Of a stretch of 64,000 nucleotides of DNA, positions 44,206-57,159 are shown piece by piece. The notes under the pieces are model-generated. The model did no database searches, was not told the DNA's origin, and saw only the letters and a program-made list of their open reading frames with translations. Every line of letters begins with the position of its first letter. Position 1 is the stretch's first letter. This DNA comes from Amaurobius ferox. Its lineage: Eukaryota > Arthropoda > Arachnida > Araneae > Amaurobiidae. The stretch lies in the NCBI GenBank assembly GCA_951213105.1, contig OX578140.1:36253256-36317255 (forward strand). The letters run 5' to 3'. Both the position numbers and the translations under genes were made by a program.

Positions 44206-45190
44206 GTGTGTTGTGTGTATGTGAAAGTATGTGTGCGTGTGTGTGTGTGTGTGTGAAAGTATGTGTGTGTCAGTGAGTCTGTGGAGACGATAACTGGCGA
44301 ATGAATGGACCGATTCGAACAAAATTTGGTACAAAAATCTCAATCCGTAAACACTGGAAGCCTATTCTTTTTATATGCAATCGAATGTTCAGAACTCCCC
44401 TAAATTTTCAAGTGAAATTTTGAAAAAATCGTCAAAAAATCAAAACCGCTAATAAAGTTACGCAAATAGACATTTCTTATGTAATTTTTCATTAGAAAAC
44501 GATTCACATAAATTTTAGAACGCTAACAAGAACCATTCTCGAGATATTGCACATTTTAAAAAAAAATTATCAAAAAATCATATACTAAAATAAAACAAAA
44601 TATTTCTTATTGAGAAACATGTTCACTTTTCATATGTAATACCATGCGATAAATTTGGTGACATCATTTTTGTGGAACTAGCTTGTTCCATTCAGGAAAA
44701 AAGATACTTTGAGTAATACTTTCGTATTTAAACGCCAATAGTGATTTATCTGCTGTAAGAATAACTTATTTCTTCGTCCATAACACTTGGCGAGAGTTTG
44801 GCGACGAATTTGGTGGAATGTCGCCAACTTGGCGACATTTTTAATTGTTGCCAAAATAACAAAAATCTCGCCAAATGGATAAAAATGACGCTAAATCAAT
44901 GAAAATGACGATTAATTGAAGAAAATTCAATATATTGGAAAGAATATAAGTATCTACTATAAGAATAACATTTCTTTTAACTGTAAAAGTAGTAAATTCA
45001 TTGCATTATATATGGAAAGTCATGTGTTGCCCACATCAGATTTTTTACTTTTGGTTCAAAGAAATGTTATTGGAACAAATTTCTCAGGACTGGCTATTGA
45101 TGGGGCTTTTAAGGTGGTATATACGGATTCAGAATAGAATTCCAATGGATATTGGAGGGTTCACTAAGGATTTCCACTTCCGGTTCTGAA
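43740..45190 (+). repeat. ~150 bp tandem repeat interrupted by an HH element
   Basis: Three degenerate units share GTTCACTAAGGATTTCCA-type and TCTATTTCTYAAA phrases with TTCTTTTCCCAATTCTTGTT. The second is split at 44039/45047 by the HH copy. Confidence 0.55.
44040..45046 (+). mobile_element. HH-family non-autonomous element with expanded (GT)n
   Basis: Terminal hairpin at 44040-44072 (ACTTTCCATATATACGTAAT), a (GT)n region of nearly 100 bases in three blocks (44166-44270), the TTGGCGA module (44785-44900) and right end CATGTGTTGCCCACATCAGA plus T run. No coding capacity. Confidence 0.75.
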
Positions 45191-46155
45191 GATGTCAAAT
45201 GCGGGGGTTTTTTTTTGGGGGGGGGGGGGGGCTTTCGAAAATTCGTATAAATATTTGAAAAAAGTGTGAAAAAATAATGAAAATGCTGAAAATTCCTCCA
45301 AAAATGAACTGCACACAGCATTAGTCACCATAATAAAACTCCTTCATAAATTTATATTTTGTTTTATTGCTGATAACGAGTAAAAAATTAGCCCAGTTTT
45401 TGATAATTTGTTAAAAATGGGCCCAAACTACATTATAATTTTCAAAGATCAAAATCTCAATTACTTCAGAAGTATTTTATCGAATTAAACTATCTATTTT
45501 TATGTTCCGATAATAAGAATTTACAGCTAAAATTTTAAATTTTAATAAATATCGATAAGAATTTTTCTGTATCAAAGTAACTATATCCATATACCTACAA
45601 TATAGAAACAAATTACTGCTCCGCAAAATGTAGTTCAGGTTATTTTGCCTCAAAATTATTATAAACTTTGATAATTGCACCCAAACTAAATTTAAATGTG
45701 TAATATCAAATGAAATTTTCAAATTCGAATTGAAAGGAAATTTCTTATAAAATTACTTTTCTGTCCTGCTAGACAAATCCTTTTAAAGATAATAAATAAA
45801 ATAAATTAGAAACATAGCTCCTCAATATGAGCTTCGAAAGAAACAATTTATTTTTACAGCAATATAAGTATTCTTGCTTTGACTTCTTTTTTTTAACAAT
45901 TGGAATGAAATAAACTTTAAAAGACGCGGATTTCTTTTCTTGTGTTATTGTCATAAAAATGAGTTTAGATTAAATATTAAGTTATCAATGACATTATGTT
46001 GACGTTTTCAATACATTTAAGTTCCATTTTAAAATCTCGTATTTTGCATAGGCAGTTTATGATGTCTGTGCGCGAGTTGGGATTTTATAGCATGCAATCC
46101 AATTCTGATGAACTCGACAGAATACTGTAAGTCAATTGTGAATTCTGAAAAATAT
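45191..46155. other. AT-rich stretch, nothing recognised
   Basis: A 15-base G run occupies 45217-45231. No gene or terminal repeat. Confidence 0.45.
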
Positions 46156-46169
46156 TATATGTATATTGT

Positions 46170-46535
46170 TGTTGAGACCCAGACCGCCCGACTTACCAGA
46201 AAGGTGTAAGGTAACTGTTTGGACGGCCGGGAAGTGCCACTCAATTTAGACCGGAACCCAGTGGGGGAGGCATCCATAGGGACCGTACCCTCCTTCCCCT
46301 ACCACCAACCTCTCGGAAGGACTTACGGACCCACATGTTTAACGTGGTCGTACTCCGCATGAACAGGGTGGCAGCGTGTAAATCCAGCGCGCAAACCACC
46401 GCGTCCGAAAAGTACCAACAGCACGCGGTGTTCGCAGGAGGTCACCCACCCAAGTACTAACCGCGCCCGATGCTGCTTGACTTCGGTGATCTAACGAGAA
46501 CCGGTGTTTTCAGCACGGTAGATCCGTTGGCCGAG
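46170..46535 (-). mobile_element. 5S-headed composite SINE
   Basis: Perfect 14 bp duplications TATATGTATATTGT at 46156-46169 and 46536-46549. In element orientation the 5S-like head (about 46413-46532) includes GATCACCGAAGTCAAGCAGC and GCGCGGTTAGTACTTGGGTG; the tRNA-derived part lacks the B-box and is followed by the common body. It has minor deletions relative to the copy at 58938. Confidence 0.9.
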
Positions 46536-46549
46536 TATATGTATATTGT

Positions 46550-46977
46550 AGAAAACCCAGACCACACGACCAGCCCGAAGGCTTATGGTAGCTAAATGTG
46601 TGGCCGGGGGTATCAATTGAGCTGTAATATGTATACTTTTTTTTTTCGAAATTCAAATTATATAAACATGCTTTTTTATAATATTTCCGGGCATTATAAA
46701 GCATTTTTATATAACATTACTATAAATGTTGAATGAAAACTGGTAGAACAGGTAGGTATATGGATACAGATAAAAATATACACAAATGAACACGAAGTAT
46801 AGAGCATGTTGATATATGTTGAACATTTAGGCTAGTGTTTAACCAGCTACACCCCCCTCCACCATTATAAGGCATTTTCTTGAATTATCTTTCTCTGCCC
46901 TCGTTAGAATCAAGATGATCGATCCTAACTAGATTTGAAGCCGACTTCATGGTAGAACTAATCTCTTCCGTTGCGAC
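46550..46977. other. Unassigned stretch
   Basis: GACCACACGACCAGCCCGAA (46560) is GC-rich and may belong to another SINE family, but no second copy is seen. Confidence 0.3.
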
Positions 46978-47206
46978 CAGTGGCGGGTCGTGTATAGACA
47001 CTGTGGCACTGCGAGAACGACAGTGCTCTCTCTCCCTCGCAGCCTATGCGCACATAGGAAGCTGCACGCGAGGCTGCGAGGGAGAGAGAGAGCGGTGTTT
47101 GACTGTTGAGCGCATGCGCACATAGGAAGCTGCAAGCGATGCTGCGAGGGAGAGAGAGCACTGTCGTTCCCGCAGTGCCACAGTGCCTATGCACGAGCCG
47201 CCACTT
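46978..47206. mobile_element. hAT-type MITE with long termini
   Basis: Inverted termini of about 65 bp start CAGTGGCGGGTCGTG on the left and AGTGGCGGCTCGTGCATAG (complement) on the right, with only a handful of mismatches. The flanking octamers GTTGCGAC and ATTACGAC agree at six of eight positions. CAGTGGCG starts and 8 bp duplications are hAT characteristics. Inside, GCGCACATAGGAAGCTGCA is present twice (47048 and 47116). Confidence 0.85.
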
Positions 47207-47214
47207 ATTACGAC

Positions 47215-49164
47215 ATAAGGTTGCAAAATTGCAGAATATGGTTTTCTTGCGGTTAATACAATTACTCGGGGATGTAAAGCGCTAACTAGAGCAAAACCGT
47301 GACCAGCTAAAGGTGGGTGTGGTCTGAAATCCAGTAGAAAATATGATCCCACCAGAGAAAGGTTCAAAAGAAAAAAAGTATACGCCTTCTACTAGGAGGT
47401 TGTATGAAGAAATTAGTGGGTGAGAAGTTCCCCAATATATATATTATAGCCGAAATATTCGAAAAATGAAATGCATGGTGGTAAATATCGGTCTGTTGTA
47501 ATAGTACAAGGGTTTCTAGGCTGTCTGGCATTCTTAACGTCTTGTTGTCATTTTGCATAGTGCGCAGTATGGTTTACAAGCATTACTCAACAACTACTAT
47601 CAGTGATGTGGCAATAAGTTATTTTATCAAATGGCCAGGCACTTGACTACCATCATTCGCCTATACATCGGCCAGGAACGTGACCCATTTAGCCGTCCTA
47701 GGACGTGTGGCAATAAGTAAACAGACAGTATTTCAAGTCTGCCGCGGATGCTCAACTAGCTCATTTCGCCTCACATAAGAAGAGCGCAACCGATATATCC
47801 AGTTTACTGTTAATGACATAATAAAATGTAAAAATCAACAAAAGGATAAACATTTCTAATGCTGATCCGTGACCATAATTCCACAAATCATAATATCAAT
47901 TGTTACTTAAACAACACAATCATTTTAAGATAGAGCAGAGTCTCGATTATTCAAGTCCCAATAAGTCGAGATTCCGTGGTATCTGACCTAGATCTTGTTT
48001 CACTGAATCATAACTTTCTATGACGACGTTAAAGCATCAATTCTCGTAAAATCATGAGAAATATTTTCAGTGGAATCGAATATGATGAAGATAATCTTCC
48101 ACTTATGGAGTTAAGTGACATAAAGTTCACCTTACCGGATCGAGCGTTACTTGTTAAAAACTCTTCTATCAACTAAACAACAATGGTTCTGCTACACTTA
48201 AGACATTTCGACAGTTAAAAGTTTCACGTAGAGGTCCAGTCACGATTTGTAATCTTCAGAACTCTTTTTAGTCGATATTTGTCATATAGGTTAGACAATA
48301 TGCAAGTTGCGGGGAGAGCAGAGGCAAATTTAATCCCTGGCGGCCAAAATTTGAACTCTTTTTTCTCCTTCAGAAATCGAAACAGCATACTCAAGCAGGT
48401 ACATGTACGAAATTTGGTTGATATGCGCCCAGTAGTTTTTCCTACAGAGAGGTCTAAACACTTCTTCTTTAACTCGGATCACCTGGAATACTATGTGTTG
48501 TAGGAAAAGTGAAAATATAATACATGTGATATGTTAATTTTTTACTCTTTTAAAAGTGTAGAACACACACAGCAAAACTTTTTAGAAAATTAGCCATTTT
48601 GCTGCGGTTTTTCTCGCGAACTATCTGTATCCGAGTATTTATCCCGGATAAAGATTTCAAATTAGAAATTTAAATGAGATGACGCTAACGGGAAAGCTTT
48701 CATGGAAACCTTTAATGATTGAAAATTATGGTAATTTTATCTTCAAGTAAATTAGATTTTAAACGCGACGTCGATTCCAAAGTTGTATTTTGGGAGATAT
48801 TTAATAAAAATTAGATTTTTCTTTCCCCGGATGGACTTAATGGTTTTAATCGGATTGCGACGGTAAATTGTTAAATTGGATAAAGGTAGTTATATTCACG
48901 TTTCGTAAGCTATAGGTATACATACTGAAGTGTGTGTTCCATGAAAATGAATAAATTTGCTTTGACGTAAAATTTTAAAAATCAAAATTAACTGGATTAG
49001 AGCCTAAGTTCTAATAAATTAGATTTATGGCACAGAACCTATATTTATTCAAGAAAAATAAATTAAATTAAGCGACACTCTCAGATTGTGTCTTTTTTTT
49101 TTTTTTACAATTTCCCGCGGTAGCTGTAATTCTCTTCCTGCGTATCTTAATGGGGCTGTGAAAG
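47215..49164. other. Mostly unique stretch, nothing recognised
   Basis: Short frames exist on both strands but none has a domain, splice context or coding-like composition. CCCGGATAAAGATTTCAAAT (48642) recurs in altered form near 53290, an old shared repeat. Confidence 0.35.
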
Positions 49165-50001
49165 AAAAAATCTGATGTGGGCAGCACATGACTTTCACTA
49201 CAGAGTTATACTCATTTTCTCGTTATTTCTTCATTAATTCATTACATTCAGTTTTATTGCACAAAATAACAAGCATACTTTTCTAAAATGGCACCGAATT
49301 TTCGCTTTTAATTCAATTTTCATTTCCATTTGGTAACTGCACATATTTTCAAATGCGGCGTAGCAAAAATGGTAAAAAACTGCAGTATCTCAAGATAGGT
49401 TAGTTCTAGGGTGATGGGGTTGATCTTACTCTTTTCATCGTCAAAAATTGCGTATAAAACAGGAATTTAATTGATAAGCAGGAATTTAATTGATTGACTT
49501 AAGCATATGTCGTCTTTTCAGATTTTAATAGCTTTTACGGGTTATTTTACAAAGAAAAGCAGGTTCTGTTTTCCCGAATCGCATCAAAATCTAATCAGCA
49601 CCAGGGTACACCTACCAGTGAATTATTTACAAATTTTGTAAAATTTGGTATATAATATTTTTAGCTAAAGTGGATACAGGCAATTTCTGCGGGCCATTTC
49701 TAAATAAAAAGGAGGTTCTTTTATTTCGAATCGTACCAAAATCTAATCATCCCCAGGGTTACCCACAAGTGACTTACCTACCAAATTTTACGAAATTTGA
49801 TCTTAGTTTTTCTGTTAAAGTGGATACATGCATTGATCAGATAGACACACATACACACACACACACACAGACGTCACGCTAGAAATAATTTTTTCGTGTT
49901 CCAGAGGTCCCAAAACAGGTAGACCCGTCGAAAACTCGAGTTGCGATTTTCGACATGATTCCAATACTTTCCTTATACATTACCATGTATTGCAGGGAAA
50001 G
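49165..50001 (-). mobile_element. HH-family element, divergent subfamily
   Basis: Opens AAAAAATCTGATGTGGGCAG with the usual small hairpin and closes CAATACTTTCCTTATACATT...GCAGGGAAAG. The middle differs from other copies: ACCAAAATCTAATCATCCCC and GTTACCCACAAGTGACTTAC occur, and this block is duplicated once (49580-49680 and 49720-49830). A (CA)n tract is at 49846-49868. Confidence 0.65.
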
Positions 50002-53000
50002 AAAAATGATTTTTTTTCAATGTTGTAAACATTTTTGTATAACTTTGCATGTAGAGTATATGATGTATATATATAAGATATAGAAAATATATTTAGTTGA
50101 TACTTTTTAAATATAATTCATATAATATCAATTTTGGCGTATTTCATGGAAAACTGCAAATTCTCTATACATATTACAGTTATAGATGTCCTCAAAATAA
50201 AATGTTTTTTTAGTATTATTACTAGAACGAATTAACGGGCATTGTCCGGGTTCTAAGTAAGCGTCCACTAGGCATAAATAATTAAATAAGTACCTGCTAC
50301 TTAGGCTGTATTTGTACGCAATTTAAAATGATTTAGATTCGAAAATTGGACAAATCAAATCGCACGCACTTTCCGAAAAAGCAAAAAAAAAAAAAAAAAA
50401 AAAAACCAGAATCACAATGAACCATATTTCAACCACTCAGAAAATAGGCATTTCCGCGCAAATCCACATGCACCCTATTAAATATGAAGCGCCATCTGTC
50501 TGGAATTCCCGATTTCACGACTGTGACGCTTATCTATGATCTTGCCATCGTGTCTCGAATTTCATTGAAGACACTTTTTTCCGCGCGTTTTATTGATGTT
50601 TTCGAGGTCGTAAAATAAATTCAAGCCTATAAAATAAATAAAAACTAATTCGAAAAAAAGAGAAAAGAACACAGACGTGCACCTGTTCGGGTCCTGAAGT
50701 ACTTCACCAAATTTCTTAGTCGTACGATGCTTAAATTTTCCGCTACAGACTTCACAGGCAGACTTATATGTTTTCTTTATTAAGTAAGATAAATAAAAGT
50801 TAGTATGAAAATTGAGTAATTCGGTAAAGTGAAAACAGATATAGCGCGTCAAAATCCATATTCTTATATACCAACCGCAAATTTCTGCATAATATTTAAT
50901 ATATTAAATATGTATTTTTTAACCCATATTAATTTATCATAAACACGTATAGCAAGTTTCGTGCTAATATGTAAAAGATTAATGCGAAAAGAGCATTTTG
51001 TACAGACGGTGATAGCACAAAATCTCGTTTTGAGAAAGCGGGTTTTAAAGTTAAAAGAACATCACATAAAACACCTATAAGGACTTTCCGAACAGAAGTA
51101 TCTTCCATTTTAAAAAGTTCCTTATAAGACAATTTTGTAAACATAATTTTAAAACTCAATATTCACCCCCCCCCCCCCCCACTCCCCTAAAAATATTGCA
51201 ATCGTTTTTTTAGTGAACTTAAAAAGCATAGGTTGATGTAATTTAATATGTAAACATCTAAAATTGGTAATTTGGGTTAAATTTTGACCTGCTTTTTAGA
51301 CCACAGTCTCTTTAAAATAAAATTTATAAAACGTATCCCTTTAAAAACATTTAAAATTTTTAAAATAAAGTGCGTAAATTCACAACTACAAATCAATATA
51401 ACTTTCTAATATTTCCTTAAAGAAAGCAGACGTACGAAAATTAGGTGACTTTCTTTAACGGAGAATTAAAAAGTTATATCGTCGCAATCAACAGTTTTAT
51501 TTACCGTTACAAATCAATAATCAATCGCGCCCTGTTGAAGTAGCCATTAGACGTGATTATAATTGATTTTATTTCTTTGGCAGTAAATGGCAGCAATCTA
51601 CAATTTCTTACAAAAATAGTTTTTCTACAGCTTTGGTTTTCTAATTTCTCATTACATATTTTTATAAATATCTTATCCAACAGTTTTTTTAAACTAATTT
51701 CTTTTTTTTTCGCTTTATCTTTATTTAGTTTAACTTTTCAATAGAAATGTGTCTTTAAATAACACGAATATTTCTTTATAAGAAATATTAATTTCTTAAT
51801 ATTAATTTCTTTATAAGAAATATAAAGATTATAAAAATAATGTTTTTAAAGTGAATTTCAAGAGAAAAAGGGTAGTAATTTCTCTCTTTCTATCCTTCAG
51901 TTCATAAGTGCTCTCCAGAATATTATTTAAGACTGATAAATATTTGGAGAGTATTTTTTCAATTATAAAATGTTTCATATTCCACAGACAGCTTGTCTTG
52001 GCGTACAATTCTCCTTTCAGCATGAAATAAATATTTATTTTTATATTCCTTACTATTCGTTCATTTAACACTTGTCATATCTTGACGTCTTTAAAAGAAA
52101 TCCACTCTGAAAACAAATGCCAAAGTTCTCAACGGTGAATCACGAAGTCCTCAATGAGTTTTCTTCAACGAGAAAAATATAAATTTTTCTGTTCTTAACT
52201 ATTTTGAACAATGACAAAGATAGGGTACTTGTTGGGGGGAAAAAAGGGCTGACCATGAGTTAAAGAGAAGATGAAACTCGAATGAAAAAGCGTGGAAATA
52301 CTATGTCTGCCAACCTTGGAAAAACCATAAGACATATGTAGGTATCGGTAATAACGTCATATGTGTTATTACTTGTAACAGCAGGACAGCATAGTGTTTA
52401 CTATATATATTTTGGATTAATTTTTAATTAAAGTTTCTTAATTATGAGTAGAAGTAATAAGTGTTTTTTTTCTGGTTATAGAACAGGTAAAATAAGGTAC
52501 AGAATATATGGAGACAAAAATAAATTGAAATATAAAATAAATTTGAATACATAGCAATATTCTTTATAGATTGAATCATAATTTATATTGCAATGATAAT
52601 TTATTTCTGGAAAATTGGTAGTTTAAAAAATATTATTTAATTTATTATGAGCCACCATAGAAATACGTACAATGCTGTGAGACCTGTTTTACCACATCAC
52701 CACCTGAATCATTGTCTCAAGCGATTTTGATGTTTTCCCAGCACGAGCTTCCCTTTACCTCCATAATGCTGACAATGAAAAATGTATTGACATACACGGT
52801 TAATATTTTTAGTGCATGAATAGGTTTTAAGCACATTTATTAGAGCGCGTGGTATGTTATTAGAACCGAAATAAGAACACTGGCGGTACACTTCCCCAGA
52901 TCTATCAATAAACATAAATAATAGGTAAATCCCATAGAAATATTGTTTTGGTGTATAATTGAGTGTAGAATATGTGAATTAAAGTTCTGCACGAGTCGAA

Positions 53001-54574
53001 ATTTTAAAAAATTCGAGCCCAACCCAGCCCATTGCAAAACATCAATCTAAAGCCTGAGCCCAATCCGACCCGAAAATCTGCCAGTCTCAGCCTTCCCCAT
53101 AATGAACTTTTCAAAGAAAATTATAAAACGATGACTCGAAAATATCTGTATGCTATGATTTATGCATAAATATTTTCTTTCTGCAATTCTTACTATATTA
53201 ATAATATAAACACCTTGATTTATCTGTCTGTTTATATATCTATCTCTGGGTAACGCTGCTGCAAAATGTTGTCAAACGTATTTCAATCACGGATAAAGAT
53301 TTCAATTTAGATACTAACAAAGACCATCAACATTTTCATAACCCTCCAAGTGAACACTAAATTTTTCCGATCACCCGTTGACTTTCCACATTCACTGCTG
53401 ATTGAATTCAGTGTTCCTATTAAAAACCGGAGCGTTTTTCTTAGCTAATTAAATTTTTGCTTGAACGCGGTTCGTTTTTTTTCTTTTCTTTTTTTCAAAG
53501 GAATATTTCAAATGCAAATTATTGTTCTGTTAAACCTTTTCACAACAGAGTGACCGCATTGTCGAATACAATAAATGTAAATATTTTCTCCTTTCAAAAA
53601 ATTTTTAATTTTTCTTCCTTAGTAATCTTAAGTTCACAGTTAGTTTTTCTTCCAAAGGCTTAGACAAAATTAAAAATAATTTATTTCTTTTAAAACGGAC
53701 ACCATGGGCGTCAGGGTTATATTCTACTGTTTATACATTTTTATTCAAATATATACTAACCGCCTTCGGCGAATAGACTGATCGTTTTTTTAAATATTCT
53801 GAGACTTCTTCAATGAGCGTTGGCTTATTACGTATCCCGTGCTTGATCTTTTCCTAAATTTATCATTTAAAAATCATTTTGCAACAATTAAATGAAATAA
53901 AATATTCTTCATTGAAGAAGATACCATCTCGAGCAATTATTATCTCGATAAAATCCTAACTTGGTTGATTTTTGCGCAAATTGCTGTTCGTAATGAAATA
54001 TGTCTGCATGTCCAATTTGAAGCATACACCTGTAAGATTGAGAACGTTGTGATTTTTTATTTTTAATTCCCAGCTAATGTATCGCAGCTATAGCTCTTTT
54101 TAGATACCGCAACAATTAGATTGCGATAAATACAATACTATAACACCGTATTCTTTCGCTTTTTTCCGGGGGGGGGGGGGAAGAGGGGATAGTCGAAAAA
54201 CTTTCAAAATTATGCTTTAACATTATTAATAAAAAAACTCATTCTACTGTTTTTAAATACACCGATATATATCAGGGCTTTACGTGAACTATCCTTGTAT
54301 CAAATTTTATAGCTGAACTTCATCTGAATTTTCCGCTACAGTGCGCATACACACGCAGGCAAACATACACACAGAGACATTGTTTTTTATGAACAAAACA
54401 AATCCTCACTAAGTGACTGAATTAGCAACTTATCTTTACAAATTCTAGGTACCTGAATTTTTATAGAGAAGTTCCTCGTGTGTTGTAAGGAAACTTTAAT
54501 GTGATATATTTCCGTAACACCCCGAAGAAAGTGAGATGGACGAGTGATAAGATAGGTCTAAAAACACGGAATTT
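50002..54574. other. Long AT-rich stretch without recognisable elements
   Basis: Contains a 24-base A run (50382-50405), a 15-base C run (51166-51180) and a 13-base G run (54168-54180). GAAATATTAATTTCTT occurs twice near 51780-51820. Frames on either strand are short and A/T driven. If this is intron, no exon is identifiable by eye. Confidence 0.4.
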
Positions 54575-54930
54575 TATTGTGATGCTCCTTATGTGGCATA
54601 ATAGATAAATACATTTCCGTAACCCAATATCAGTAGGTAAAAAGGGTTAGGGAGACAAAGGGGTAAGACCCCAGCAGCGTCGCACTCGCTCGAAGTAGGA
54701 ACATAAAAATTTTCAAGGGATGTTCCATATGAGTCGCAGTAAGAAAGAATTGTATTATCATGCGCCTTATTTGGCATAATAGATAAATACATTTCCGTAA
54801 CCCATTATCAGTAGGTAAAAAGGGTTAGGGAGACAAAGGGGTAAGATCCCAGCAGCGTCGCACTCGCTCGAAGTAGGAACATAAAAATTTTCAAGGGATA
54901 TTCCATATGAGTCGCAGTAAAAAAATGATT
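54575..54930. repeat. 178 bp tandem duplication
   Basis: Two nearly identical units (54575-54752 and 54753-54930) each carry GGCATAATAGATAAATACAT, GGTTAGGGAGACAAAGGGGT and CAGCAGCGTCGCACTCGCTC. The period is not a multiple of three, so the matching minus-strand frames (SLENFYVPTSSECDAAG) are not one repeated protein. Confidence 0.9.
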
Positions 54931-55904
54931 TTTCTATAATACAACAAAGGTGGGAATTCCGGGCGGCATAATCACATCTCTTCACAGCCGTTCAAACTAA
55001 AAACCCATATTGATCACACAGATAAACGCTAAAACGGGATATCTTTGTAACTCACTAAAAGTGTCTGAGTATGAAGGGCATAATCAACATATCTCTCTAG
55101 TAGTTTACTCTTTTCTGAGACCTGTTTTGTTTTGGGAAATTTGCAGATTTAGTTTTTAAAACTAAAGTTAACTCATTCCGTTTAAATAACAGATACTCAT
55201 TTAGTTTCTCACCTTTTCAACTGCTAAATACTCGCCATCCTTCTTTGAAGCTATACAAATATTTTCGACCTCCAACACTAAAATTGATTTAAAATGGTGC
55301 AAGGATTGTGGGAATATACTAATAGTACTGATATAAAAACAGGAATAATAAATTTTTTACGTGTAGGTACTGAAATCTTAAAAACACATTGAGGAAGAAC
55401 GACCATTCTAGGCATTGCTCCGGAATATACATAGTTCAACTTCCATATCTAAATCGGAACTCGTTTTTCCCATTAATGCAGCTATTTTTCACAATTCACA
55501 AAGTAATTTCACAAGATCAATTATGTAGCTTGTTTAGAAAATGCATTATGAGTTTCCTTAGATGCAAGCAAACCAAAAGTTTCACGAGAAATGAAATTGT
55601 GCGTGCTGGAAATTGCAGAAAACTGTAGTGTCACCTAGTGAGAGAAAAGAGAGTGAAAAGAAAAATGAACCAGAAAAAAAAAACCCAAAAAACAGGAACG
55701 ATACAAAAAAAATTGAGGAAAAAGAGGGTAAAACAAATTCAAACAAAACTGAGAAATATGTGGTGTCATAGTCATATTAATAAAATGATTCAAATTATTG
55801 GAATTATTATTGACATTAAAAGCCCCAAAGAAGTACAGGTAAAAATCTGACGAACAGATTTGAATAATAGAGGCAGAAATAAAGGTCTTGACTTGCTCCC
55901 ACTG
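54931..55904. other. Unassigned stretch
   Basis: A/T rich; a lysine-rich frame at 55638-55850 reflects A-rich DNA. Confidence 0.4.
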
Positions 55905-56818
55905 AAAAAAATCTGATGTGGGCAACACATGACTTTCCTTATATAATGTAATGAATTTACTACTTTTACAGTAAAAAAAATAGGTTTTTCTTATAGTAGA
56001 TACTAATATTCTTTCCAAGATATTGAATTTTCGACAATTAGTCGTCATTTTCATTGATTTAGCATCATTTTTATCCATTTGGCGAGATTTTCATTAATTT
56101 GGCAACATTTCAAAAAAGTCGCCAAGTTCGTCGCCAAAATCTCGCCAAGCGTTATGCACTAAGAAAAAAGTTATTCTTACAGCAGATAAATGACTTTTGG
56201 CGTTCAAATACAAGAGTATTACTCAAAGTATATTTTTTCATGAATGGAACGAGCTAGATCCACAAGAATGACGTCACTCAATTTATCGCATGGTATTACA
56301 TATGAAAAGTGAACATGTTTCTCAATAGGAATTTTTTTTTATGTGACTTTTTCATAATTTTTTTTTTTAAATGCACAATATCTCAAGAACGGTTTATGTT
56401 AGCGTTCTAAAATTTATGCCAATCGTTTTCTAATGAAAAATTACATAAGAAATGTCTATTTGCGTAACTTTATTAGCGGTTTTGATTTTTTGACGATTTT
56501 TTCAAAATTTCATTCGAAAATTTAGGGGGGTTCTGAACATTCGATTACGTATAAAAACAATAGGCTTCCAGTGTTTACGGATTGTGATTTTTGTACCAAA
56601 TTTGGTTCGAATCGGTCCATTCGTTCGTCAGTTACCGTCTCCACAGACTCACTGACACACACACATACTTTCACACACACACACACACAGACATCACCTC
56701 AAAAATGTTTGATTCGTGATCAGGGATGCTTGAAACGTGCTCTCCCGTCGAAAACTCGAATTCGAATTTTCGACCCCGTCACAATACTTTCCTTATACAT
56801 TATGTATATAAGGAAAGT
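55905..56818 (-). mobile_element. HH-family non-autonomous element, full length
   Basis: Opens with an A run and ATCTGATGTGGGCAACACAT and closes with the hairpin ACTTTCCTTATACATTATGT...AAGGAAAGT. TTGGCGA module at 56040-56150, (CA)n tract 56656-56688. Near-identical over long stretches to the copy at 30301-31231, so comparatively recent. Confidence 0.78.
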
Positions 56819-57159
56819 AAAAAGGCAAAACATTTTACGAAATGATTATCTGCTTTTTAAATTTTAATTTCGTAGCATTTTATCTAGTGACCTATTTTAT
56901 TTTTTTTTTTACTGAAAAGGGGTAATTTAATGTAAATGATAGTAAATAACTTGCTATAGCTGAAAAACATTGATATATTTTACATTAATTTCGACTCAAT
57001 TCACATATTTCGTAAATTGTAGATTTTGTTAAAAAGAGATTCGCTGTATCAGTAAAACAAAAGTAGTATTGTAAAAACTAGGTTAGAGTGTACGAAATAA
57101 TGATAAAATTTAGCTCCCCATAAATTGAAAATTCTCTATTGGCTCAAAAATTGAAGAAG
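56819..57159. other. AT-rich stretch, nothing recognised
   Basis: Simple A/T sequence with short T runs only. Confidence 0.5.

Noticed and set aside
47044..47367. 107-codon frame with Ser-Leu-rich repeats
   Set aside because: Runs through the hAT-type MITE; the repeated peptide comes from its inverted arms and direct repeats.
55638..55850. Lysine-rich 70-codon frame
   Set aside because: Produced by A-rich DNA; no motif and no supporting signals.
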